From Litorimonas sp049647245 (GTDB taxonomy: Bacteria > Pseudomonadota > Alphaproteobacteria > Caulobacterales > Maricaulaceae), in assembly GCA_049647245.1 (NCBI GenBank), contig JBARXH010000131.1, positions 1 to 5,893 of the forward strand: a stretch of DNA of 5,893 nucleotides, written 5' to 3'. Under the pieces are notes generated by a model. It was given only the letters and a program-made list of their open reading frames with translations. It had not been told where the DNA came from and ran no database searches. Within the stretch, counting starts at the first letter, position 1. The number at the start of each line of letters is the position of its first letter. This document shows, one piece after another, positions 1 through 5,886 of the stretch. A program made the translations under genes and the position numbers.

Positions 1-28
1 GTCCGGCCCCGCGGCCCTGGCGGCATAA
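1..28 (+). CDS. 3' end of an upstream gene (possibly glnD), partial
   Basis: The window opens in a reading frame that ends at a TAA at 26-28 and would give a C-terminus of SGPAALAA. This stop is in the same frame as murJ and lies 15 bp before its ATG, so it also fixes the upstream limit of the murJ frame. Nine codons cannot identify a protein. The glnD suggestion (PII uridylyltransferase) rests only on my recollection that glnD often precedes murJ in alphaproteobacteria. The other two + frames are also open here, so even the existence of this coding end is inferred from close packing. Confidence 0.35.
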
Positions 29-43
29 GGCGCCGACCGCCGG

Positions 44-1609
44 ATGCGCCTGCTCCGCTCCACCGCGATCATCGCGTCGCTGACGCTCGTCAGCCGGGTG
101 CTGGGCCTGGTGCGCGACGTGCTGATCGCGCGCTTCCTCGGCGCGGGCGCGGTCTCCGACGCGTTCTTCACAGCCTTCAAGCTGCCCAACGTATTCCGGC
201 GCATGTTCGCGGAAGGCGCGTTCAACTCCGCCTTCGTGCCTCTCTACGCCAAGCGCATCGAACAGGACGGCGAAGCCTCGGCGGACGGGTTCGCATCGGA
301 GTCGGCGGCCGCGCTGTTCGCGACCGTGGCCCTGCTGGTCGTGGCGTTCGAACTGACCATGCCGTTTTCGCTCAACATCATCGGCTACGGCCTCGACCGC
401 GCGCCGGGCGAGGATGGGGTTCGGCCCTACGATCTGGCGGTGCTCTACGCCATGATTACCATGCCGTACCTGTTCTTCATGAGCGTCACGGCGCTGTTCT
501 CGGGCGTGCTCAACACGCGCAACCATTTCGCCTTGGCGGCAGGCGTGCCGATCCTGCTCAACATCTTCATGATTTCCGCGCTTTGGGTCACGCCGCAGCT
601 GGGCTTCGGCCAGCGCGAGATCGGGCTGGCGCTCTGCGCGGCCATCGCCCTGTCGGGCGCGGCGCAGGCCGGGACCGTGATCTGGGGCGCGCGGCGGGCG
701 GGCATGACCCTGCATCTCAAGCGCCCCCGACTGACGCCGGGCGTGAAGCGTCTGGTACTGCTGGGCATCCCCGGCATCATCAGCGCGGGCATTACCCAGA
801 TCAACCTGCTGGTCAGCCACCTGATCGCGACCTTCCAGGCGTCCGCCGCCTCCTGGCTGGCCTATGCAGACCGGCTCTACCAGCTGCCGCTGGGCATGAT
901 CGGGATCGCCATGGGCGTTGCCCTCCTGCCGACCCTGTCGCGGTCGCTGCGCGCCGGCGACGAGGCCTCTGCCATGGCGACGCAGAACCGCGCCATCGAA
1001 CTGTCAATGCTGTTCACGCTTCCGGCCGCCGTCGCGCTGTTCATCGTGCCCGACCTGCTGATCGCGGGCCTGTTCCAGCGCGGGGCCTTCACCGCCGACA
1101 CCACTGCTCAGGTCGCCAAGGCGCTGGAGCTGTTCGCGCTGGGCCTGCCCGCCTTCGTGCTGATCAAGGTGCTGACACCGGCCTTCTTCGCGCGCGAGGA
1201 CACGAAGACCCCCATGGTCTGGGCGGGCGTCTCGGCGGCCATCAACATCTCGCTCGGCCTGGTGCTGTTCCGCATGATCGGCTTCCAGGGCCTCGCTCTG
1301 GCGACGTCGGTCGCGGCCTGGGCCAACGTGGCCGGACTGTCCGTCCTTCTGCTGCGCTCCCGCCGTCTCGTGCCCGACCGCCGCCTAGTCAGGCGCCTCC
1401 CGCGCATCACGGCGGCGTCCTTGCTGATGGGTGTGGCCCTGTATCATGGCCGCCGCTTCATGCCGGACCTCGGGGAAACCGGGCTGCTGATGGATGCGGC
1501 CGCGCTTGGAGCGCTGACGGGGGCCGGGGCTGTCGTGTTCGTCCTTGCCGCCGCAATCCTGCGCGCCTATGGCCTCGCCGACTTCAAAGAGGCCTTCAGA
1601 CGCGCATGA
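44..1609 (+). CDS. murJ: MurJ (MviN) lipid II flippase
   Basis: This 521-residue protein is an inner-membrane flippase of the MOP superfamily, MurJ/MviN family, which moves the peptidoglycan precursor lipid II to the periplasmic face. The length is normal and hydrophobic segments run throughout, fitting the family's 14 helices. The N-terminus aligns without gaps to my recollection of E. coli MurJ: SRVLG and VRD give Arg18 and Arg24, SDAFF gives Asp39, FKLPN gives Lys46, and FRRMFAEGAF gives Arg52 and Arg53. The ADRL motif at 275-278 gives Arg277, matching the essential Arg270 of E. coli. These are the charged cavity residues needed for lipid II transport. The ATG at 44 is the natural start: an in-frame stop lies at 26-28 and the family begins with this M-x-LL pattern. 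An AAGG at 27-30 is a distant, weak Shine-Dalgarno. The last bases overlap the trpS start. Confidence 0.97.
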   Translation: MRLLRSTAIIASLTLVSRVLGLVRDVLIARFLGAGAVSDAFFTAFKLPNVFRRMFAEGAFNSAFVPLYAKRIEQDGEASADGFASESAAALFATVALLVVAFELTMPFSLNIIGYGLDRAPGEDGVRPYDLAVLYAMITMPYLFFMSVTALFSGVLNTRNHFALAAGVPILLNIFMISALWVTPQLGFGQREIGLALCAAIALSGAAQAGTVIWGARRAGMTLHLKRPRLTPGVKRLVLLGIPGIISAGITQINLLVSHLIATFQASAASWLAYADRLYQLPLGMIGIAMGVALLPTLSRSLRAGDEASAMATQNRAIELSMLFTLPAAVALFIVPDLLIAGLFQRGAFTADTTAQVAKALELFALGLPAFVLIKVLTPAFFAREDTKTPMVWAGVSAAINISLGLVLFRMIGFQGLALATSVAAWANVAGLSVLLLRSRRLVPDRRLVRRLPRITAASLLMGVALYHGRRFMPDLGETGLLMDAAALGALTGAGAVVFVLAAAILRAYGLADFKEAFRRA

Positions 1610-2649
1610 CGGACGCTATCCAATATCAGGGACCGGATCGGGTCTTCTCCGGCGTGCAACCGACCGGATCGCTGCATCTGGGCAATTATCTCGGCGCGTT
1701 AAAGAAGTTCGCGCGGCTCCAGCACGAGCATGAGTGCCTGTTCTGCATCGTGGACCTTCACGCCATCACAGTGCCGCAGGACCGCGCGCAGCTCGCCGAC
1801 CAGACGCGCCACATCGCGGCCGCTTTCCTCGCGGCGGGCGTGGATCCGGACAAGGCGCTCGTCTACGCGCAGTCCTCCGTCCCCGCCCACACGGAGCTGG
1901 CCTGGTATTTCAACTGCGTCGCCCGCATGGGCTGGCTGCAACGCATGACGCAGTTCAAGGACAAGGCGGGCAAGAACGCCGAAGCCATGAGCGTCGGCCT
2001 GTTCGACTATCCCGTGCTCCAGGCCGCCGACATCCTCGCCTTCAAGGCGACGCACGTGCCCGTCGGCGAGGATCAGAAGCAGCATCTAGAACTGTCGCGC
2101 GACATCGCCGCCAAGTTCAACCGCGACTTCGGCGAACCCGCAGGCGAACCGGCTTTCTTCCCACTGCCCGAACCTCTTATCCAGGGGCCCGGTGCTCGCA
2201 TCATGAGCCTTCGCGACGGCACCAAGAAGATGAGCAAGTCGGACCCGTCCGACGCCTCGCGCATCAACCTGACCGACGATCCCGACCGGATCGCCAAGAA
2301 GATCCGCAAGGCCAAGACCGACACGGGCGAAATGCCCGGCACAATCGAGGAGATGGAGGGCCGACCCGAGATCGCGAACCTCGTCGGCATCTATTCCGCG
2401 CTGGCCGATAGCACCGACGAAGATGTGCTAGGCCGCCACGCCGGCGGGCAGTTCGGCCCGTTCAAGGCCGCATTGGCCGAGGTCGCCGTCGAGGCGCTAA
2501 GGCCCGTCTCGGAGCTGATGCGCCGCTATCTGGCCGACCCGGACGAGCTGGACCGGATCATGGCCCGCTCCGCCGATGCGGCGCGGGAGATCAGCGACCC
2601 TGTCATGGCGGATGTCCGCCGCATCATCGGCTTCCACGGAAGCGCCTGA
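1606..2649 (+). CDS. trpS: Tryptophanyl-tRNA synthetase
   Basis: This 347-residue cytoplasmic class I aminoacyl-tRNA synthetase charges tRNA-Trp with tryptophan using ATP. The length is usual for bacterial TrpS. Visible landmarks in order are GVQPTG (16-21), the HIGH-type signature HLGN (24-27), the tryptophan-pocket stretch GLFDYPVLQAADIL (131-144, with Asp134), VPVGEDQKQH (151-160), and the ATP-binding KMSKS loop (208-212). The C-terminal helical part is complete. The ATG at 1606 overlaps the murJ stop as ATGA, which suggests translational coupling. A purine-rich AAAGAGG at 1586-1592 inside murJ lies 13 bases upstream and may help. The frame stays open for about 1 kb upstream inside murJ, but that stretch is Arg/Pro/Gly-rich and not TrpS-like, and the family homology begins near residue 12 of the chosen start. 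The gene probably shares an mRNA with murJ. Confidence 0.97.
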   Translation: MTDAIQYQGPDRVFSGVQPTGSLHLGNYLGALKKFARLQHEHECLFCIVDLHAITVPQDRAQLADQTRHIAAAFLAAGVDPDKALVYAQSSVPAHTELAWYFNCVARMGWLQRMTQFKDKAGKNAEAMSVGLFDYPVLQAADILAFKATHVPVGEDQKQHLELSRDIAAKFNRDFGEPAGEPAFFPLPEPLIQGPGARIMSLRDGTKKMSKSDPSDASRINLTDDPDRIAKKIRKAKTDTGEMPGTIEEMEGRPEIANLVGIYSALADSTDEDVLGRHAGGQFGPFKAALAEVAVEALRPVSELMRRYLADPDELDRIMARSADAAREISDPVMADVRRIIGFHGSA

Positions 2650-2683
2650 TCTGCCCGCCCCGACCCGATTGTGAAGTCATTCC

Positions 2684-2691
2684 AAGAAAGG
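2684..2691 (+). promoter_or_regulatory. Ribosome binding site of the copper chaperone gene
   Basis: AAGAAAGG ends 7 bases before the ATG at 2699. It is a good match to the anti-Shine-Dalgarno and selects this start over the overlapping GTG-started frame at 2671, which would encode an unrelated Arg-rich product. Confidence 0.6.
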
Positions 2692-2698
2692 CCTCCCC

Positions 2699-3196
2699 AT
2701 GAAACGTTTGCTCGCTCTCTCCGCCGCCCTTGTGATTGCCGCCTGTTCCGACGCCTCCGTCGAGACGGACGTGACAGCCGTCAAGGACGCACCCATCGCA
2801 GGAACGGACATGGCCGCCGCGGATGCGGCTGCGCCGCTCGCCGTCACCCTATCCGACCCTTATATCATGGCCCCGCTCAAGGGGCGCGACGTGGCGGCCG
2901 GTTATTTCGTGGCCGAGAATGACGGAGCGGCCGCGCGCCTCGTTGCCGCCACCAGCCCGGTCGCCGAGGTGGTCGAGCTGCACACGCACAGCATGGAAGG
3001 CGGCGTGATGAAGATGCGCGAAGTCGAAGGCGTCGATCTGCCGGCCGGGGAGTCCGTGACCTTCGAACCGGGTGGGCTGCATCTGATGCTGTTCGGCTTC
3101 AACCGGGAAGAGGGCCAGACCGAAGCGCCCGTCACGCTGACATTCGAGGGCGGCGAGGAAATGACGCTGAGCGTGCCGATCCGAGAACGCGAGTAG
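2699..3196 (+). CDS. PCu(A)C-family copper chaperone, predicted lipoprotein
   Basis: This 165-residue protein is likely an envelope-anchored copper(I) chaperone of the PCu(A)C (formerly DUF461) family, whose members deliver copper to cytochrome c oxidase (Rhodobacter PccA is an example). The N-terminus is a lipoprotein signal: MKR, a hydrophobic stretch, then IAAC with Cys16 as lipidation site. An Ala/Asp-rich linker (about 17-46) precedes the cupredoxin-like domain (about 47-162). The copper motif H-X10-M-X21-H-X-M is exact: His95, Met106, His128 and Met130, within ELHTHSMEGGVMKM and GGLHLM. Many relatives have a cleaved signal peptide, so lipid anchoring is mildly distinctive. The gene starts 49 bp after trpS with no obvious terminator or strong promoter between, so read-through from murJ-trpS is possible. 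No SCO, cox or copper-efflux gene is in the window, so the partner oxidase is inferred from the family. Confidence 0.93.
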   Translation: MKRLLALSAALVIAACSDASVETDVTAVKDAPIAGTDMAAADAAAPLAVTLSDPYIMAPLKGRDVAAGYFVAENDGAAARLVAATSPVAEVVELHTHSMEGGVMKMREVEGVDLPAGESVTFEPGGLHLMLFGFNREEGQTEAPVTLTFEGGEEMTLSVPIRERE

Positions 3197-3199
3197 CGC

Positions 3200-4126
3200 T
3201 CACTCCTCGAGCCGGTTCACCCCGCCCTGCCGGGACTGAACCTGCCGGGCCTGAAGCCGCCGCAGCGCGGCCTCGAGGTTGCGCATCCGCATCTCCACGG
3301 GCGGATGGGTCACGCTCATGGCCTGGCTTTCGCGGTGCGCCTCCACGCCCGCTTCCCAGCCGTCCACCGTCTGCGCCACGTCGTAGCCCGCATTGGACAG
3401 CAGGGTCAGCGCGTCCGCATCGGCCTGCAGTTCCGCCGTCCAGCGCGGTCCCGCTTGCGCATGGCCGCGCAGCACATGGGCCATTTCGTGCGCGATGATG
3501 AAGGCCAGCGACGCATCGTCCGGCACGCTGTCCACCAGCGCCGTCGTCAGCTCTATTTCCCGGCCGTCCGTGCCCGCATTGGGCTGCGGCGCGTCCACGA
3601 CGAAGGCAGGCGAGACACAGGCTCTGTCGGGCGTCATCTCGACGGGTCCTTCGGACGTGACCAGTGCCGCGTCCATGCGCAGGGGCCAGCCCGACACGAT
3701 CCGGGTGCCGGGGGACAGCGCGGCGCGGTCGGCGGGCGATCCCGGCACGACGGAGCGCACATAGCGGCCGTCCTCTCCCAGATCCATGAAGTGCAGGGCC
3801 AGGGGGCGGAGCCCCGACGGATAGTCGGACAGGCGGTGAGTGGACAGGCCGGCATCCGCACGCGTGACTTCGCACAGCGGGGCATTGGCCACCCTCAGTC
3901 TCCGGCTGATCCGCGCGACCCGCTCCGACATGGCGGTATGCCGGGCGAGCACGGCGGCGAAGGCGGCGTAATTGTCGGCACGCGACCGGGGCGGCTCCGG
4001 CGCCGTCGCCGGCATGGCCTCCAGGCTCGTGCCCGCTTCCGGAATATCCGCGACGGCCGCTCCGTCCGAGCAGCCCCCGAAGGCGAGGGTCAGCGCCACC
4101 ACGGCACAGGCCGCGTGCCTACGCAT
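3200..4126 (-). CDS. M48 metallopeptidase lipoprotein, downstream paralogue
   Basis: This 308-residue protein is a predicted zinc endopeptidase of family M48. MRRH, a hydrophobic stretch and FGGC (Cys19) form a lipoprotein signal; Phe at -3 is slightly atypical. About residues 120-165 hold a shortened PDZ-like piece (SVVPGSPADRAALSPGTRI). The catalytic core has HEMAH (213-217; His213, Glu214, His217), then ELQAD (232-236) with Glu232 as the third zinc ligand, and a THPPVEMR stretch (273-280) matching the family's late His-Pro...Arg element. All active-site residues are present, so it should be active. I chose the ATG at 4126 because it has an AAGGA 8 bases upstream and begins the lipoprotein signal; the 73 extra upstream codons of the open frame are Arg/Ser-rich and lie inside the neighbour. 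It overlaps the upstream paralogue by 8 bases. Likely role, by analogy to BepA/LoiP: turnover of misfolded envelope proteins. Substrates are unknown. Confidence 0.88.
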   Translation of the reverse strand: MRRHAACAVVALTLAFGGCSDGAAVADIPEAGTSLEAMPATAPEPPRSRADNYAAFAAVLARHTAMSERVARISRRLRVANAPLCEVTRADAGLSTHRLSDYPSGLRPLALHFMDLGEDGRYVRSVVPGSPADRAALSPGTRIVSGWPLRMDAALVTSEGPVEMTPDRACVSPAFVVDAPQPNAGTDGREIELTTALVDSVPDDASLAFIIAHEMAHVLRGHAQAGPRWTAELQADADALTLLSNAGYDVAQTVDGWEAGVEAHRESQAMSVTHPPVEMRMRNLEAALRRLQARQVQSRQGGVNRLEE

Positions 4127-5096
4127 CTGTGTCGTCCTTGTAATTGGGCACGAGCGGCTCCCCCGCCGCCTGCTTGGCCTCGATCTCCGCCCGCGCCGCC
4201 GCGAGCCGGACGAACCGGTCTGGGAAGGTCGGATGGGACTTGGCGCGGTTGACGGAGCGCGGATCGACATCCGCCAGCCGCCGCCAGAAGGCCTCGACAT
4301 CCTTCGGGTCATAGCCCGCCCGCACCATGTAGTAGAGGCCCACATAGTCCGCCTCGCTCTCGAAGGGGCGCGTGTAGCGCATCGCGAAACCGGACAGGAT
4401 CAGGTTCCCAACCACCTTGCGGATGTGTCCCATCGTGTTGTGCGCCAGCTCGTGGCCCAGGATGAGTGCCAGCTCGTCATCGCTTTGCGTGAACTCCATC
4501 ATGCCCGACATCACGGTGATGTTCCGCCCGTTGGCGAACGCATTGATGGACGGGCTGCTGCGCAGGGCGATGCGCGACCGGCAGACCGTTTCCGGTTCCA
4601 CCGAGATGGACAGCACGTCCGGCCCGCGTTGAACGTCCAACCGGATCCGGTCCGCCTCCAGGGCCGACCGCCAGGCCTTCCCGGCCGGGTCGATCGGCTC
4701 ACCGTCCAGGCGCAGTACGTCGCCGCGCCGCAGTCCCGCGCGCGCCGCCGGACTGTCGGGCGCGACGCTGAGGACGCTCGGTGCCTCGACCGCGCCCAGT
4801 TCCCGGCGCGCGGCGAGGCGCATCTCCTCGGGATAGGTGTCCTCGGAATGGATCATGACGCCGATGTCGCGGCGCGTCTTGGGGCAAAGCTCGGCATTGG
4901 CGCGCAGCACGTCGCGTCCCACGCGGTGCAACCGTTCCATCTGCGCCAGCCGCACGGCCAGCGCGCGGCCTTCCTGGACCCGCGATTCGGCGCGCAGGGC
5001 GGGTTCGCTGATGTCGGGCAGGCGGGTGGCCGTGCCCGCGCAACCGAACAGTGCGGCGCAAAGCATGGCGATGGCGATGGAGCGGCCCGGACCCAT
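4119..5096 (-). CDS. PDZ-M48 metallopeptidase lipoprotein, upstream paralogue
   Basis: This 325-residue protein is a predicted envelope zinc metallopeptidase of family M48. MGPGRS, a hydrophobic run and LFGC (Cys19) form a lipoprotein signal. An N-terminal region with NAELC (68-71) is followed by a PDZ domain (about 104-170; VAPDSPAARAGLRRGD is typical). The M48 core follows: HELAH (215-219) with a further His at 224, ESEAD (246-250) with Glu246 as third zinc ligand, and SHPTFPDR (287-294). The start is uncertain: in-frame starts are TTG 5114, ATG 5108 and ATG 5096. I chose 5096 because it gives a compact signal peptide and has GGTGG just upstream; 5108 would add four residues. It is the first gene of a two-gene operon with its paralogue, divergent from nfu. 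BepA/LoiP-like periplasmic quality control is an inference; PDZ-containing M48 lipoproteins are less well characterised than those families. Confidence 0.88.
   Translation of the reverse strand: MGPGRSIAIAMLCAALFGCAGTATRLPDISEPALRAESRVQEGRALAVRLAQMERLHRVGRDVLRANAELCPKTRRDIGVMIHSEDTYPEEMRLAARRELGAVEAPSVLSVAPDSPAARAGLRRGDVLRLDGEPIDPAGKAWRSALEADRIRLDVQRGPDVLSISVEPETVCRSRIALRSSPSINAFANGRNITVMSGMMEFTQSDDELALILGHELAHNTMGHIRKVVGNLILSGFAMRYTRPFESEADYVGLYYMVRAGYDPKDVEAFWRRLADVDPRSVNRAKSHPTFPDRFVRLAAARAEIEAKQAAGEPLVPNYKDDTDA
4135..4139 (-). promoter_or_regulatory. Ribosome binding site of the downstream M48 gene
   Basis: On the minus strand, AAGGA lies 8 bases upstream of the ATG at 4126, inside the last codons of the upstream M48 gene. 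It decides the start of the downstream gene and fits translation re-initiation across the 8-base overlap. Confidence 0.6.
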
Positions 5097-5125
5097 ATCG
5101 CCCACCATGCCCAACTGGGGCCGGG

Positions 5126-5131
5126 CGTCAA
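5126..5131 (-). promoter_or_regulatory. Possible -35 element for the M48 operon
   Basis: The minus strand reads TTGACG here, matching the -35 consensus of housekeeping sigma factors, including the alphaproteobacterial TTGAC type. The best -10 candidate, CATGGT at 5109-5104 with 16-bp spacing, matches TATAAT at only three positions. If real, transcription would begin close to 5097, which would favour the ATG at 5096 with a very short or absent leader and rule out the TTG at 5114. Confidence 0.25.
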
Positions 5132-5138
5132 TGCGCAG

Positions 5139-5172
5139 CCTGCAAGAGGGGTCTGCAAGAGAGGCTTGCAGG
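5139..5172. repeat. Triple CTGCAAG half-site (direct plus inverted repeat)
   Basis: CTGCAAG occurs at 5140-5146 and 5153-5159 as a direct repeat, extended to CTGCAAGAG in both copies, and inverted as CTTGCAG at 5165-5171. The second and third copies form a perfect 7-bp palindrome around a 5-bp spacer. The first and third form an 8-bp inverted repeat (CCTGCAAG/CTTGCAGG) around 18 bp. Start-to-start spacing is 13 then 12 bp. No T-run follows on either strand, so a rho-independent terminator is unlikely. The layout suits an operator for a dimeric regulator, or alternative hairpins in a leader RNA. Confidence 0.55.
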
Positions 5173-5175
5173 AGT

Positions 5176-5200
5176 GGAAGGGCGGCACTTCCGAGGGAAG
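5176..5200. repeat. GGAAG / CTTCC symmetric cluster
   Basis: GGAAG at 5176-5180, CTTCC at 5188-5192 and GGAAG at 5196-5200 form two overlapping 5-bp inverted repeats, the second with a 3-bp centre. The middle arm could pair with either flank. The arms are short enough for chance to be a fair explanation. The cluster lies directly next to the CTGCAAG element on the nfu side. Confidence 0.3.
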
Positions 5201-5307
5201 GACACCGATCAAAAGGCCGTCATGACCACCCGCTTTCCCTTGTGCCGGACCGTATCCGTCGCCAAATGGGCCTCCCACCGCAACGCTTGGCCAAGATCGG
5301 ACAGACC

Positions 5308-5886
5308 ATGTTCATCCAGACCGAAGACACGCCCAACCCGGCGACCCTGAAATTCCTGCCCGGACGCGACGTGGCCGGACCCGGTGCAACGCCCGTGGAG
5401 TTCACGCGCGGCGCGGACGTGTCCGCGGCCCCGCTGGCCGAGATGCTGTTCATGATCCCGGATGTAAGCCGCCTGATGTTCGGCGCGGATTTCATCAGCG
5501 TGACCAAGTCGGACGACGCGCAGTGGAAGCATCTGCGCCCGGCCGTGCTTGGCGCGATCATGGATTTCTTCGTCGCGGGCGGCGTGCCGCTGGAAGAGCA
5601 GCTGCAGGCCGGAGAGGTCGAGGAGCGCGTCTATGAGGGCGAAACGGCCGAGATCGTCGAACAGATCAAGGAACTGATCGAACTGCGCGTCCGCCCGGCC
5701 GTGGCGCAGGACGGTGGCGACATCGTGTTCCGCCATTTCGACGACACGGACGGCTCGGTCTTCCTCGAAATGCGCGGTGCCTGCGCGGGATGCCCGTCCA
5801 GTACGATGACGTTGAAGCACGGGATCGAAAACCTGCTGAAACATTATGTGCCCGAAGTAACGCGCGTCGAACAGGCCGTCGCCTAG
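5308..5886 (+). CDS. NifU-family (Nfu-type) iron-sulfur cluster scaffold
   Basis: This 192-residue cytoplasmic protein likely carries and transfers 4Fe-4S clusters to client apoproteins. It has the two-domain layout of NFU1-type proteins. An N-terminal Nfu_N domain (about 1-88) opens with the hallmark MFIQTEDTPNPATLKFLPG, and a C-terminal NifU-like domain (about 113-185) has RPAVAQDGGDI (129-139) and the cluster-binding CAGC (Cys159, Cys162) in RGACAGCPSSTM. The N-domain differs from the A-type domain of E. coli NfuA, so I give no symbol. The ATG at 5308 is chosen because the family sequence begins exactly there. An in-frame ATG at 5266 would add 14 unrelated residues. The ribosome binding site is weak (no clear GGAGG; GATCGGACAG upstream). 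The gene is divergent from the M48 pair. From memory, trpS and nfu lie close together in many alphaproteobacteria, often with a universal stress gene between. Confidence 0.95.
   Translation: MFIQTEDTPNPATLKFLPGRDVAGPGATPVEFTRGADVSAAPLAEMLFMIPDVSRLMFGADFISVTKSDDAQWKHLRPAVLGAIMDFFVAGGVPLEEQLQAGEVEERVYEGETAEIVEQIKELIELRVRPAVAQDGGDIVFRHFDDTDGSVFLEMRGACAGCPSSTMTLKHGIENLLKHYVPEVTRVEQAVA

Larger units (their letters stand above)
5097..5307. other. Divergent intergenic region between the M48 operon and nfu
   Basis: This 211-bp stretch separates the start of the minus-strand M48 pair from the start of nfu and must hold promoters for both. It contains a triple CTGCAAG element, a CTTCC/GGAAG symmetric cluster, a possible minus-strand -35 and a strong Shine-Dalgarno-like AAAAGG (5211-5216) before a short open frame. 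I see no RNA gene or convincing terminator. Confidence 0.6.

Noticed and set aside
583..1605. Long open stretch in the trpS frame upstream of its ATG, inside murJ
   Set aside because: The translation is Arg/Pro/Gly/His-rich with no family features, as expected for an alternate frame of GC-rich coding DNA. TrpS similarity starts just after the ATG at 1606.
1699..2085. Minus-strand open frame within trpS
   Set aside because: It overlaps the most conserved part of trpS and shows no domain or ribosome site; treated as a shadow.
3305..4252. 315-codon + strand open frame antisense to the downstream M48 gene
   Set aside because: Same shadow composition, no recognisable domain, and it runs across the boundary of two well-supported minus-strand genes.
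4127..4345. N-terminal extension of the downstream M48 gene to an upstream start
   Set aside because: The extra 73 codons are Arg/Ser/Pro-rich and overlap the C-terminus of the upstream paralogue; the ATG at 4126 has a good ribosome site and begins a lipoprotein signal.
5139..5172. Rho-independent terminator reading of the CTGCAAG inverted repeat
   Set aside because: No T-run follows on either strand, the stem is only 7-8 bp and moderately GC-rich, and both flanking genes point away from it, so there is nothing to terminate here.
3972..5225. 417-codon + strand open frame antisense to the two M48 genes
   Set aside because: Low-complexity Arg/Gln/His/Gly composition typical of the antisense of GC-rich genes; the minus strand carries HEXXH, PDZ and lipobox motifs in full.
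4837..5307. N-terminal extension of nfu
   Set aside because: The frame is open upstream, but the sequence is antisense to the M48 gene and then non-coding in character; the family's N-terminus starts exactly at 5308.
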